Shown: one piece after another, positions 22,114 to 34,073 of the stretch
Layout of the letters: each line of letters opens with the position of its first letter
How positions within the stretch are numbered: the stretch's first letter is position 1
Made by a program: the position numbers and the translations under genes
Origin: Kappaphycus alvarezii
Lineage: Eukaryota > Rhodophyta > Florideophyceae > Gigartinales > Solieriaceae
Assembly (NCBI GenBank): GCA_002205965.3
Contig: NADL03000629.1
Coordinates: forward strand, 372,001-436,000
Reading direction: 5' to 3'
Length of the DNA: 64,000 nt
Notes under the pieces: model-generated
Seen by the model: the letters and a program-made list of their open reading frames with translations, nothing else
Told to the model about the DNA's origin: nothing
The model's database searches: none

Positions 22114-23700
22114 TCAATGCACGCCATGTGTGTTAATAAATAGATCGACACAATCACACGGCAATACGACGAAATTGGAAATAACATAAATGTTGTGTGC
22201 TTCAACTGCACTGTTGACTCGAAAGACGAAAAATGATTCATTCGCACAGCTACATGGCTTCTTCACTGTGTATTCTCTCACTTGGATTCCTCTTTCTGCC
22301 CTTATAAGCCTCTTAAATTCAACAATAGTCACGTTATCTTGATCGTACATCTCAATAAAAGCATTCTGTCCTAGTCTAATGTACTCCTCCGCTATTACCA
22401 TCCTATCATGACATTTAGACTTGAATGAGGATGTACGAGCTCTATCGGGCCAGTCCTCAAGAGCGATGACTAGATTCTTTTGGGACCATACTGACTCTCA
22501 GTGGACAATTACCTCCCTCCAGTTTTGCACTCTTGCTAGCGACGTGCATTTGTCGGGATTGTTGGTAAGCACCAGTTCTTCTCTGGCGCAATTTATAATC
22601 TCATTCCCGCCGCCCGCATTTGCTTTTACCAAGTTATTGATTTGACTGGCGGTAAATATAGGCAGCGTAAGTGACTCAATTTCTTTCACTGCTTCTGTGG
22701 CCTTGGCAGTCTGGACGGAAATGTAAAACTCGATCCGCTGTCCCAGATCATTAAACAACTTCCAAATCTCATCCCTGAATCCTGATTTTTCCTTTCTCAG
22801 CTCCTCACTCGTCTACATAGGTGCTCTCAAATACAACTGATTATCTCTCGTAAACAAATAATGGCTGTAACTCTCTTCGTATTTCCACGTTTCCTTAAGC
22901 AAATACCTCATGATACTGTTAACATTATCTCTTGACTCCTATCCACCCCAACACTTCACAACATGTAATGGAAACCGATTACGACCAGTTAGAAACATGT
23001 TTGGCTCCTTCTCGACGGAACCAATGCAAAGTGAACCTTCCAAGATCCTTAACAATACGAGGAATTTTGCTGCACCTGTCAACCCATATGTTTATCGTCT
23101 TCATGAAATTTTTTGTGGTCATTTTCTACCCCACATCCAGCTCTTTAATCAGATCGTCTGCTCAGGGAAACAATTGGGTCGTCTTCAGAGGAATCTCTGT
23201 TAAAAACTCTTCGATGCGTTCTAATCCAACGGTACAAATGTGTGAGGGCACATGTGCAGGGTTCGCCTTTCATTTCTTATAGTCCTTACAACTGTCCTCT
23301 GCTTGACTTCTCGAACTTGTGATTCCCGCATTACTTCAATATGGGGCACCCTTTGATAATTCATAGCGTCTAATTTCACATCGCCCCATCTAAATGATGC
23401 GAGCTCGCCTATTTTTAACCATACTGTGAAACACAAAGCTGCAGCATCCATGAAATACGTCGCTTCTAGCGATCTAGATCAAATTCTCGGTGCATACTGC
23501 ATCATCTTGTTCATGTGTTTGTATCGTAACAGAAGTGCTCTCTTGTAACAGACATATTCCTTTCGGAGCTTGTAATACTTCATACTTCCTTCGATTTCCG
23601 ACGCGTCAACAGTACTCCCCTCTCTCTTCCCCTGAAAAACGTCCTCCATCTTCCCCCCTTCCAAAACGTCGTTTGTAAACCATTTCTAATGCCCTCGTGT
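22114..23700 (-). pseudogene. Tyrosine recombinase (Crypton/DIRS-like), broken
   Basis: Tyrosine recombinases cut and rejoin DNA through a covalent tyrosine. On the minus strand WLKIGELASFRWGDVKLD (about 23.35-23.42 kb) matches the box I region normally written LR-x-x-EL-x-LRW-D; the catalytic Arg position reads Lys. After a frameshift comes FTLHWFRREGAKHV (about 22.995-23.036 kb), a good H-x-x-R box II. After another shift comes WGG-x-ESRDNVNSIMRYLLKE, whose MRY would supply the nucleophile. A ~200-residue C-terminal region (22758-22114, including NWREVIVHWESVWSQK) could be a DNA-binding domain such as the GCR1_C type found in Cryptons, but that is tentative. No reverse transcriptase is nearby, which favours Crypton over DIRS. 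Several stops and frameshifts inactivate it. Confidence 0.65.
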
Positions 23701-24980
23701 GTGTTACCTTCTTAATCTAGATCGCACCCTAGCTCATATACTTTGTAATAAAAAAACTCAGCTTTTTTCCCAACTATCGCTTCGCTGGGTTGCTTTGGAC
23801 CATCAGGATCAACTACATGACTTGTTCCATCCTTCATTCTTTAATTCAAACAAAAAGATCGAAACTGGTTCCCTTTTTGATCATAAACAGACTGATTCGA
23901 CTCTCGTAGGAACGTTTTTGCTGTAATTTCGGCTTCATATCGACGATCTTCAGCTTTCATCACTCTTAATCGCGTTTTAGATGGAACCATTTCCCATTCA
24001 GCGATACTAAACACATTAAATACTCATTTCACTGGCCTTGTGGCATAGAAAGTTAAAAAACGTTAGTTTGAGGTTTATTTTGCTGTATGGCTTGTGGTTG
24101 ACTGAGAATATTGGTGGAGAAACAATAGGAGGTATCGTATTTTGAGCGCATTGAAGCAGTCAGTAAAAGCCCTGGAAGTGATCAAGTGGAAGTGATGCAG
24201 TTTTGGATTGGAGATATGAGCATGGAAACTGGTAAAAGCTTTTTTTCTCAAAAATATAAAGAGGCGATTGGTAAAGACATTAAATATGGCAAGTGGATGT
24301 TTCAGTGGCGTGAAACAGAAGTCTTTCTGGCAGTAAGCTCTAGACGACGTGGTGAGAGAGGTGACAGAACGAGTCCGGTGATGAAATATGCCGGCTTAAG
24401 TGATTGAATCAGTGATGCGTCTTAGCCGTGATGATGGGAGAAGTAAGGGAATGAAAACGGCAACGAATGGGATGCTATGATAAGGCAGGGGTATTGATGA
24501 CCTAACAGATGGGGGCTGAACAATATTTGGTTTTTGTCAGCGAGACCGAGATCACGGTTGGGAGCAGGAACAAGGTAGAATCTAGTTGAAAGTCAGGTGG
24601 CTGACTAGATGGAGACAGGGTGGGAGCCAGAGCGAAACGATGAGCGACAACGAGAGCGGGAGCGGACTGAGACCAGCCTGTTGATTTCATGCGAGTTGAT
24701 GTAAAATAGTTCTTATCGTTTACAGAAATGTAACTTCTAAAATACGATGATGTGCGTTGGTGTTCTTTGATGTTAAAGGGAAGTAGAGGTGTAGGTTGTA
24801 ATTATAATCGGGTGATAATAACAGGAGAAAGAGTGATGTAGGCAATCGGTGTGAGGATTATTCTAATGAGGATGTCCACGCTTTCTGATTAAAAAGAAAA
24901 CACCTGCCTTTTGTGACTCTATAAAGACACAAGTGTATAGAATCTATTGTGCTGTATGAACCCCTTTTCTACAATTATAA
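23701..24980. other. No recognised gene
   Basis: Short ORFs only (24186-24407 plus is the longest). The segment next to the recombinase (23701-23900, minus) contains MKDGTSHVVDPDGPKQPSEA, possibly the N-terminal part of that element. Confidence 0.25.
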
Positions 24981-24983
24981 ACT

Positions 24984-25110
24984 GTGTCGTACCCCGACAC
25001 CGTTTGTGTCGCACCATCGACATAATTGTAGATTTCTGTTCCCTCCCCGACACATTTCCAGAACTGTGTCGCAACTGCGACACAGTTCAAAAAAATGTCG
25101 ACCCTTCGCG
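24984..25110. repeat. Cluster of GTGTCG...CGACAC hairpins
   Basis: In about 125 bp there are three dyads: GTGTCGTACCCCGACAC (24987), GTGTCGCACCATCGACAT (25010) and a perfect 13-bp inverted repeat at 25061-25088. The last has arms GAACTGTGTCGCA with a 2-base centre. A further CGACACA lies at 25048 and TGTCGACCC at 25097. Loop bases resemble each other (TACCC, CACCAT). Related dyads occur near 18.08 and 20.76-20.83 kb. Confidence 0.75.
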
Positions 25111-26650
25111 ATCATACATACTTATCACGGTGGAACTATCATAGCATTGTCGTGAGTCGTAGAGGGTATCAAAACTGCGTACATACGAGAGGTTTGGTAC
25201 AGTACACCACTTTTCCTATGTGTCATTACTCCTTGTTCATGTTTTACATCCTAAACAATACTTGAACATCTTCAACGTGTCGCAATGAAATTAATATTGG
25301 TTTTATTGCTATTACGAACGACATGATATGGTTTTTATTCATGTAACATGAACATTAAAATGAAGTTGATTCGAAATGGTGATAGGGTTAGGTTCTACAA
25401 GTATGACCCTTAAAGCTTAATATTCTTCTCAATTTTAGCCTTTTCGCGACTCACATTGTTTCCAAACCCCCAGTAAACCCAATATCACCATCACTTATAT
25501 CTCCAAAACTAGGTAAATACTTTTACCTTTCAATTTTTTATTTATACGCACTCAGAAAACCACCTGTACTTGCACATCCATCATATAAAGAAAGCTTATG
25601 TTACTCTACACTATATAATGCTGATTATCCTTCCTCGCCTTGAATGAGTTACACGAGTTCAAAAACAACACTCAAAGATAGGATGTATCATGACAAAGGA
25701 ATGCATTAAAACCTGTTTTTTTCTGATTCCCGGGTGCCTGCAGTGGACCTTTCACATTTATTCATATCGTCAACCAACTTTTTCGCTTGCTCCTCTGCTA
25801 TTTATGATAAATGATGATAAAATCAATGAATAGATCCGCTTTTTATCGAAAACTGTTAGTTATCTCCAACCCCTTTGCTTGTTCAGTGCAGTTCAATTAT
25901 GAGTTGGTGTTCATATGACAACCACCATAGCAGTGATATGGGAGGGACTAAAAATTTCTCGCCGCATGTTTTTAGACCCGTTCCCCTTCCCCTTCAACAA
26001 TTCATACAATTTTTATAACCATTTTTATTCATTCACTCAACCTTATCATATTTGCAGTTCGGCAATGTATGACATACTCTACCTCAGAGTACACAGTTAA
26101 TAACACATTTAGTTGGAGTGATACACAATTTCATCTTCACTGTTAGATTTATCCTATTATGCTCCCAGAACCTCCACTTTAATACTCTTTGTAATTCCGA
26201 GTATAACTCCTACGCACTACTGCTAAGAATCGTGACTAAAAAAAGGGATTAGCTACATCGTATTGTGAATTAAGCTCTGTTTCCCTTTGAGTTGATTCTT
26301 TATCAATCACGCCTCACCGTAAAGATTTCACATTATAAGAACAAGTATTTTTGGTTCTATTCTAGATAGCGTTGGTAGAAAAGTCAAAGAAATAAGCAGC
26401 TCTGAAGAGCATCAGTATGCTTCGATTATGATGTTTACGTCAATTCATTCGCACAGTTTAATCTCATTGTTTAAATAATATGTTTTGGGAGGCTCTTGGT
26501 AAGTACAAAAGTATCAATAGCTAGGTCGTATTCGATTTCGAATATTTTGCAGTGTACCCCCTGGCAGTAGCGAAAATTCCGCTTCTACATTCATGCCCTC
26601 TGTAAGACTTGAAAGGTGACATGATACGACCATGTAAATATAGAATTCTC
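25111..26650. other. No recognised gene (AT-rich)
   Basis: Only short ORFs without motifs. I can support nothing here. Confidence 0.3.
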
Positions 26651-27062
26651 AAAAAAATGGCTTGCAAGCGTGACGATTTAGGCGGCCCGCCGGACCAGCT
26701 TCGTGCCCACCCCATAAAAATTGGTGACGAATGTACATACGGCCATTCTAGGCCATGTTGCGCTAAGTGGTAAAGTATGAGCCGGAGGCTCGCAAGCTAG
26801 CCTTTGAATTCAATGGATTGCGTATAGACACTAGTCCTCGCCTAATGAATCTCGGCTACGAAAGCTATTCCCACTGCTGTGGTGAAGATATAGCTCCAAT
26901 TAAAACCGAGACGGTTCATCAGTCTAGAACTAGACTCCATACAACAATCCCTTGTTTCGTCTGACCCACACGTATTTGTGTGGTTCTAGCATTCACATGT
27001 CGGAATCGAACCGGAGGATGTATCCTGTGAAATAACAGTTGTTGCAACTAGACCACGGGGCC
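26651..27062 (-). mobile_element. tRNA-headed SINE-like unit
   Basis: Read on the minus strand, GGCCCCG (27062-27056) is followed by a box A-like TGGTCTAGTTG (27055-27045) and, 32 bp later, an exact box B GGTTCGATTCC (27012-27002). ATTTCAC in the middle resembles a Glu-type (UUC) anticodon loop. The acceptor 3' strand does not pair and the T stem is only partly paired, so it is not a functional tRNA. The first long T run downstream is T7 at 26657-26651, a pol III-type terminator, giving a possible transcript of about 410 nt. Target duplications were not found. A lone degenerate tRNA gene is the alternative. Confidence 0.5.
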
Positions 27063-30000
27063 TAGTGCTTTGATACAAGTACATGTCATGATTTAACTGT
27101 TTTTAGAGTGTACCTATTACATGGCCGTTTTTTCTCCGCACTTGCCCCACTTTTTTTTTATTTGCCAATGGTACATGTTAATTTTGCGTTGTTTATGCCC
27201 ATTTCATTTTAGTTATTTGTGGTCAAATTTATGTGATTGACCTTTCAAATTTTTATTTGCATGTACCAATGCCCTGCAAGCATTTCTATTTTGTATACAT
27301 CCCATGTTTCTTGTACCTGGTGGAAGTTTTTTTTACATGCCTGTCACAGCTCTAGTTGATACTCTCCCCAATAACGCTTACTTATCAAATAAAGTACCAA
27401 ACAGCGGAAGGAGAGGGGAGCATTGTAAAAGAATAATCAGACAAGTTGGACATTCCGACACTAGCTGTCTCAAAACGTACATTGGAAAGAATGTTTCATA
27501 ACATTCCTATGCAACTAATACTCCAAAACTCAACCCCTGTAATGTACAATAATATACTTTGCTATTACAATACACGACTCTGTAGGAAACAGATATTTTT
27601 ATTATGTCCACTTCACCAAAGGATACTGCTGAATAGCTCTGTGCAAAGTATTACAGAATATCATGCAGATTTTCAGGCAAGTTTTTATTTACTGTACTAC
27701 TCGATACCTATAGGAAGGGTCAGATTTTGGTAATCACTTTCAATATGTAACCAAGGAGAAGTACCGGGGAATTTCGAAACTACATTGCAGCGGTTAGACT
27801 ATTTCCTCATTCATGCAGTCAGGCTGCCTTGTGGCTTGCGAGTAAAATATTCCTGAGCCTGCTTTGCTAAATAATCGGAAAAAAGAAGAAGGAATGCCAG
27901 TTTCATAAAGGGATGCACTTTCAAAGAAGTCTTGACACAGCGTCATGCCGCAGCAGCAGCGATGTCCAGTGCAGCGTTCCTGCTGGCCGGCCTCTAGTCA
28001 GTTTTCTAGCGTTTTGACGGCTTCCCGTAAATCCTTTACATTGTAAGCCTTTACCATCACGACATCCTCAGGGAACAGCTGACCATATTTTTCATGCATT
28101 AAAAACACCTCAAATTTCCCCTTTTATCTTCCCTACGTTATTCTTTGTCTTAAGTATGTAAAACTTTTACGTTACTAGATCCCACGCCAAAATGGACGAT
28201 TTCAGTAATTATGAATATTTTGCTTGACAGCTGGAAAGATGGCACCCATAAGTGACAATTATTCAAGTTTGAAAATCAAAAATGTACACATGAGCATCAA
28301 CATGAGATTTAATCAAGAAAATTCAGCCAATATCTCTATAGAGTTCCTATCGCTAGTCACCAAAATTAATTTGAAATTTTCATACAGTTTAAGGCATAAG
28401 CTAATATTGAAGACTCATAGCATTGAGTTACAGGAATTCAACATGCAGATATCTTTATCCTCCATTCTTTCCAAAAAAAAATTCGAAAATTCGTTAACAT
28501 TTCGAGTTAATCACTCAAACAACTTATTATTCATTTATGTCTTATGAAATTATAATTTCATCGCCTATAACATCCTAGCATGTCCCTGTACCAAAGTTGT
28601 AGTGAACGAAGGAAACATTCTGTTAAAGATGTAATTTTAATCTAGCACGTTTACTCCTCCCGAAACGAAGACTTTTATCGTGTTCATTGAAATTACTCAT
28701 AGCTTTGCTACTTCATTGAAAATAAAAGAGGTCATTTCTCTCATTTATTGCTGTTTCCTCTTCATCATACGTAGAATTAGTCAATTATCAACAAATTTAC
28801 ATACATTGTGTTTTCAAATGGTTTATGTTAACAACAGAAAGATTTATGGTCTTTTTACTCCACATTACAAATTTTAAAATTCAAATGAGTAAGTATTACA
28901 GAAATATTTGATCAATTTTTAGATTAAATATTCCATTGATCACAAAAACTTGAAGTTTGCGCTTATATGTATTTTCTATAATTTAATTTTTTAACTTAGT
29001 GTTTATGATTCAAAAAAGTTTCAGAAGTTCCATTGCAAAAAAGGCTATTAGGAAACAAAATATGGAAATTACTATTGAAATCAAACTCTTGTTTACTTTA
29101 CTTAATCATTTTGAAGTATTGTGTCTCCTTTTTAAAAAAATGATTCCATTTTTTCACGTAAATTTCTGTGTAGTTTTCTTCTAAATTAACATAATATAGA
29201 TGAGAGCAGAATTATTTTCTCAGCATTTTATGAAATGAATTAGCTTTAGAGTTTTATCAGCCTTTTATAGCGGATTATAGTCAAATTGCGAACAACTTAA
29301 TGGGGGTTATCATGAAAATTTACAATAATACAAAACTCAGAAGAACACTTTGCGGCTTGTTTTACTTGTATTTTCTAGAAAAAGGATTCAAAATGACCTC
29401 TTCAAAGCTGAATATTGACAATTCAAATAGATTCTTTTTCAATTTCAGTAGTAAGGCTCATTTCTTTCAATAAGCATTAATTTCTATGAATTTTTATTTT
29501 GATTGGCGCGAACCGAACGCACTTCGAATGAATTCTTTGTGTTTTATATTTTAATTTCGATCTTTTAACGAGCGAAAGACTTCTTGATGTTTAAACAGGT
29601 TTCATTAATGTCGATAAGGATAGAAGCACTTAAAGATGGATATGTTAAACTTATTTTCTGCCTAACTGGCAGGATTTGACTCGGGCGCCACGAATTTGAG
29701 CTACCAGAAGTGAAGCATTATCGCAGAGTATGAGCCCTATACGAGATACAGAAATTATTTTCTTGTAGCTCAAGTCCTGATATGATCGAGGATGACAACC
29801 AAGAGAGAATTTATATGTAGTAAAACGAACGCAGATCGGTGTGTTCGAAGCAATTTATAGAAAGTTTCTGGAGAAGTAATTCGCGAAAGCATGAGCAGTG
29901 AATGCGGACTTTCTTATGAAGGGTTTTAAGGTCATATAGAGCAGGACTACCCAAAAAAAAATTTACGTGAGAATATTGGAGCAAATTTACCTTCAAAAGG

Positions 30001-30879
30001 GAGCTTACCGCAATGTTTAGAAAGAATAGGACAATGGGGAGAAAGGGAGGATATAATATGTTCCCAAAGTGAGAACGACTGAAGGAACGCTGAAGATCTG
30101 TCGGACCAATACTTTGGAGAATACATTAATGACGTTTCTATGGTGCATAGGTCGAAATTTGAGGTCAAATTGCTTGTAGTTAGAATTTCGTTGTGATCTT
30201 TAATTCTTTGGTAAAAGAAAAAAAAGCAAGTTGAGACTTATTAGGATAAATTTAATAACACAGAAAATAGCGAGTTATGAGTCCATTTCACAGGCTTTTT
30301 ATACGTAATACGGACTTATGGGGTATTACTTAGGTCTCACACTTAGTATCAAATATGGAGTATGTTCGATTTAACACCCAGGAGCAGCAAGCAAGTTTTA
30401 CAAGCTCGGTACAGTGCCTTTTTACGAGACAAAAAGAACAATCCGGTAAAATTCAGGTGTACCGCAGTTTGAAGTCAACTTCAGACTGCTTAAGAGTATT
30501 AGGAATATTTATCTGATTAGAACGAGAAGAACAGCTTGTGCCTTGTCAAGAGATTCGTTCGCCGACAGTCCTTTATCCCTCTTCCTTCCACTTCTAGATT
30601 ACGAGAGCTCTTTTTGTTGTTTTTCGTATCATATACTTGGAGTCCTACATTTTGCAATTTTCTCCGTTTGGAGGGATAATAGATCAACAACAAGATGTAG
30701 CCAGGGATTGTACGAAAAAGCCAACGAGGATTGAGGCGTTCGGTTCTCGTTTCTCTACTAAGGAACTAAGCAGGGAGCGCAACAGTATTCGTTACAGACG
30801 AAAGTACTTTTGCGGTCTAGCAGAAGTCCAGCGATTGGTTATATATCTGTCTCTGTACTAGATTACTGGCGTTAAAACA
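27063..30879. other. AT-rich region without recognised genes
   Basis: Longest ORF is 28224-28547 (plus, 107 residues, Ser/Asn/Lys/Leu-rich), with composition expected from AT-rich noncoding DNA. A short GC-rich island with GCAGCAGCAGCG lies at about 27940-28010. Near 30385-30490 the text AGCAAGCAAGTTTT followed later by TTTGAAGTCAACTTCAGAC weakly resembles the leader of the acidic/TATA repeat family. Confidence 0.3.
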
Positions 30880-30891
30880 TTTCAAAAAAGG

Positions 30892-30972
30892 GGGGATTTT
30901 TGGGTTATTTTAATGCATGGAAGATGTGGTCGGTTATATCCACGAGGCTAATACGTTGCTCGTATTAGCAAC
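30892..30972 (-). mobile_element. 81-bp micro-retroposon, longest copy, 12-bp target duplication
   Basis: TTTCAAAAAAGG is repeated exactly at 30880-30891 and 30973-30984 around 81 bp. On the minus strand the insert reads from a stem-loop (GCTAATACG/CGTATTAGC, 30947-30969) through TATAACCGACCACATCTTCC to the constant end AAAATAACCCAAAAATCCCC. This is the longest of the copies with defined boundaries. Length varies only at the end opposite the C-run, as for 5'-truncated retroposed copies. Confidence 0.75.
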
Positions 30973-31535
30973 TTTCAAAAAAGGTGCTCGGACCACTGAC
31001 GCTACGCGGAATATGGCGAAAACTTCCTGCGCGTAGGTTCCAGAAGTGCTCATGAGGCCAGGCACTGAGTCGCAGAACACGGAACTTAATGGAATTTACT
31101 TGCCACCAGAGAAAGTTTCAAATTACCTCTAGTGCGGATCGAAGAAAATCTCTCTCTTCCTCCAATTCAGCGGACGTTCACGTAGTCATGAGCCGATGAT
31201 TCCTTCCAAACGGCAAGCCGCCTCACAATTTCACGATTCTCTTGAACCAAAAAGGATCGGTCACAACTCAGATGTACCACAAGGGCTATTGTAACTCCTA
31301 ACCTCGATTAACACTGTGTCTGAATGCCAATGCCCAGGCGCTGTGGTGTGGCAACCGTCCAGCTAAAGGCAGCACCGTTCTCAGTAACATGGCCGAGTCC
31401 TGGGAACTCCTCATGAAACGAGAGGACGAGGTCTCGTCGCCCGCAGCCCCGCTTAAAAGCCGAATCCTCGTCAGGTAAGCTTGATCCTCATCAGACTCGA
31501 CGAAGAAGGCCCTCCGGGTTCTCCAACTGGTCCGG

Positions 31536-31659
31536 CTTTTCAACACAGGAATTGGAATTACAGTTTCGGACGTGCAACGTTAGCAGCTGTCAGATTGTGT
31601 GTTCAGGTTGAGAAAAGGATTTGAGTCTCACCCGTTTCTGTTTGTTGGAGAGGACGTAC
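31536..31659 (-). other. Spliceosomal intron 2 of the MBL gene
   Basis: Begins GTACGT (31659-31654), carries TGCTAAC (31585-31579), and ends TTGAAAAG (31536). This is 124 nt in phase 0. It joins GDSWVTK to PDQLENPE, as expected for the family after the metal-binding Asp. Reading through instead gives a stop within about 20 codons. Confidence 0.75.
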
Positions 31660-31853
31660 CTTTGTGACCCAAGAATCACCTGTGATGAGCAGACGCTCAC
31701 CCCTAGAAGAGACGCGGATGGCTACGTGCCCTGGACTGTGCCCCGGGGCAGGTATGAACTTAATACCGGGAAACGGGGAACCACCTTCAGGAACCAGGAC
31801 TAAGCGATCAAGATATGGCTCGATATTTCTCAGATAGATGTCCTGAAGCACGG

Positions 31854-31956
31854 CTGCGCAGTGCGAAGAGGGCAAGATGTGATGGTGTTAGTAGAACAGA
31901 ATAATGACAGGGCACTGCGGCTAATGCAAAGTAAAGCGATAACGCATACAACGTAC
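31854..31956 (-). other. Spliceosomal intron 1 of the MBL gene
   Basis: On the minus strand it begins GTACGT (31956-31951), has a perfect TACTAAC branch site (31893-31887) 33 nt before the acceptor, and ends GCGCAG (31854). Removing these 103 nt joins GTT-G to CC-GTG and continues the hydrolase as NEIVAVLQDIYLRNIEPYLD. Confidence 0.85.
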
Positions 31957-32499
31957 CAACAATCTCGTTTGAGAGGGTAGCCGGCTTGAAGTTCTCTAGG
32001 GGCATAGTGGACCAGAATTCGTGCTCTGCTTGCGGAACGTAGATCTTTGCATTTGGAAAGGCTCTATTCCCTTCCGGAGTGTTGATACCTGAGATATGGT
32101 CGCCATGTCCATGGGTTATTAAGACGGCATCAATAGTTTCCGGGGCAATGCCTGCAGCTTTCATATTGCGAAGAAGATTTCCAGCTTGTTCAAAAAAGGG
32201 AAGCTCTGGTATATTCACGGCGCCGGAATCAACGAGGATACGGGCGGACGGGGTGTCGATAAGGAGTATGTTGAGGCCGAGGCGGGCAGGAAATACGGGG
32301 CGGAAGGACGCGCGATAAGAGCGACGAAGGGCAGCATCGGGGACTGAGAATAAGTTTGAATCGAAGATGACGTTGCCGTCAGAGATGACTGTGAGGTTGA
32401 GAGAACCCAAGGAACGAGTTTGAAAGGAGGGATTGAGGTGCAGGTTGTGGCGAAGGATAAGGATAGGATACAAGATAAGAAAAACAAATGCGAAAGCAT

Positions 32500-34023
32500 G
32501 GTTGCAAGAAGAAATGAGGCGAGACGGGCGGGGACTAGAGCAAAGTAGAGAATTCTGGATGTGGATTAGTGCTGTGGGTGTAGCAGTGGACTAACGTAGA
32601 GGTCTGCACCAGAAAGAAGTGAGGTGACCGGGCGAGTGCGATGTGGGGTTGCATCTTAGGCCAGATACGTCGGTGCGGCACGGCATCTATGTATTGAGGA
32701 GATGGTGGTGATGTATTGGTTTTAATGTACGATGTCTTGGGCAAGGATGGTATTGCCAACGTTTCTATGTACGGAATATTGATAGAGAGGATGACCTAAC
32801 TGCAGTTTTGTCGGACATTAATGTTTTTGGCAACACAGGTAATCGATGTGCGTATGAATATCCAATGCATCGGTATGTAGCTTGCGTGGCAATCAGTTTA
32901 TGTAAAGGTGGGAGAGACGGAAACATCCCGTAAAACTTGGTCAAACCTGTAATCAACTGGATTCTGCAAAAGCGTTGGAATGTCATGTGCACTCTACATG
33001 TGTATCACTATAGTGTCATTTGGTAGCATACATTGCAGATGCGATTCGATCCTTATTATTCCAGGATGGGTGCAGGTGGGTGGAAATCTCGAACATGTCT
33101 CTTCGGCCGAGATGCATAACGTTCAAGTGCCCTACAGCGTGTGGTGGGCAAATCTACTTGAAATTATCATAACCATGTGAACATTGTTTCCCTCAGGGTT
33201 GTTTTTTTGGCAGGTGCAGAAATCTGACGACGCTATGACAGCTACAGTATGTTCGATGGCGATGGAGACTGCTGTGGTCACAATTTCATGCAACACCATT
33301 CGCATTGGCAAATAAGATTCGCCAAAGTTCGGCTTCAAATGCGCATACATTTTCTTGAAAAAATACAAAGGGCAAAAAACGAAATAAGATTTTTCATAAA
33401 TTTTCGAGCCAAGTGTAACATTATTGCCGTCTTGGGGATCCAGGAATCACAGTATATTGTACAACATAGTCAGCAAGAGGTACTGTGCGTGTAATTAAAG
33501 CACTCATGCCATGCCCAAAAGAGGACCATTCGAACCAATAGGGTGCGCTTTGATGTCCTCAAACTAGCGAGAGCACATGGAAATCAAATACCTGAGTCAA
33601 AACTTCCAAAACCAATATTGCAGCAGATCCAAAATGGCAACATTCCCCACACCAAAATCCACAACGGATGCCAGCTGTGCACTCTGCAGCGAAAGCTATC
33701 AAGGCAAGTGGAATCAAATGCACAGCCTCTCGTCTTAAACAGCATCCAAGTTCAGAACCTTGCACGCTTTTCGCACTGCCGCTAAGCCTTTGAGCTTTTG
33801 GCCAACCCAACCCGTAATGACCGTGGCGCGTGGCGCTTGGAGCACGAGCATAGCTATTCTATCCCGTCAAAGGCGCGGAAACTGTGTTTATCTGTAAAGA
33901 TGTAGATCAGACTGCGTTGAATACCAGCAATGCTTTGCCGTCTGTAACATTTAATTTATCCCAATACGGAACCGCTGTGTCGAAAGCAAAATTCTACCAC
34001 AGTTTCGGGCACACCTTTGGTAC
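32500..34023. other. No recognised gene upstream of the MBL gene
   Basis: Contains the probable promoter of the hydrolase gene but no clear TATA box. ORFs at 33543-33785 (plus) and 33559-33810 (minus) overlap each other and show no motif. Confidence 0.25.
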
Positions 34024-34063
34024 GGGGAATTTTTGGGTTATTTTAATGAAAGGAAGATGTGGT
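34024..34063 (-). mobile_element. 40-bp micro-retroposon, shortest copy, 10-bp target duplication
   Basis: CCTTTGGTAC is repeated exactly at 34014-34023 and 34064-34073 around 40 bp. The insert holds only the constant end of the family (minus strand: ACCACATCTTCC, then AAAATAACCCAAAAATTCCCC). Confidence 0.75.
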
Positions 34064-34073
34064 CCTTTGGTAC

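Larger units (their letters stand above)
31308..32499 (-). pseudogene. Metallo-beta-lactamase-fold hydrolase with two introns, frame-disrupted
   Basis: Family members are zinc hydrolases; the substrate cannot be told here. Exon 1 (to 31957) has DAVLITHGHGDHISG, the H-x-H-x-DH zinc motif, and NAKIYVPQAEHEFW. Exon 2 (31853-31660) has IKFIPAPGHSPGHVAI (metal His) and LLITGDSW (metal Asp). Exon 3 (from 31535) has VESDEDQAYLTRIRLL and DLVLSFHEEFPGLGHV (last His), ending at TAA 31310-31308. Both introns join in frame. A signal-like start (MLSHLFFLSCILSLSFATT, ATG at 32499) is one frame off the catalytic ORF, and two compensating indels lie in exon 3 near 31511 and 31443. Either a recent pseudogene or sequence errors in a real secreted enzyme. 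Motifs are complete, so recent function is likely. Confidence 0.8.

Noticed and set aside
26988..27062. Functional tRNA-Glu gene (minus)
   Set aside because: Acceptor arms do not pair and the T stem has mismatches; kept only as a tRNA-like head.
30931..30972. Protein MEDVVGYIHEAN shared between 30.9 and 48.6 kb
   Set aside because: The shared peptide is just a translation of the micro-retroposon, not a conserved protein.
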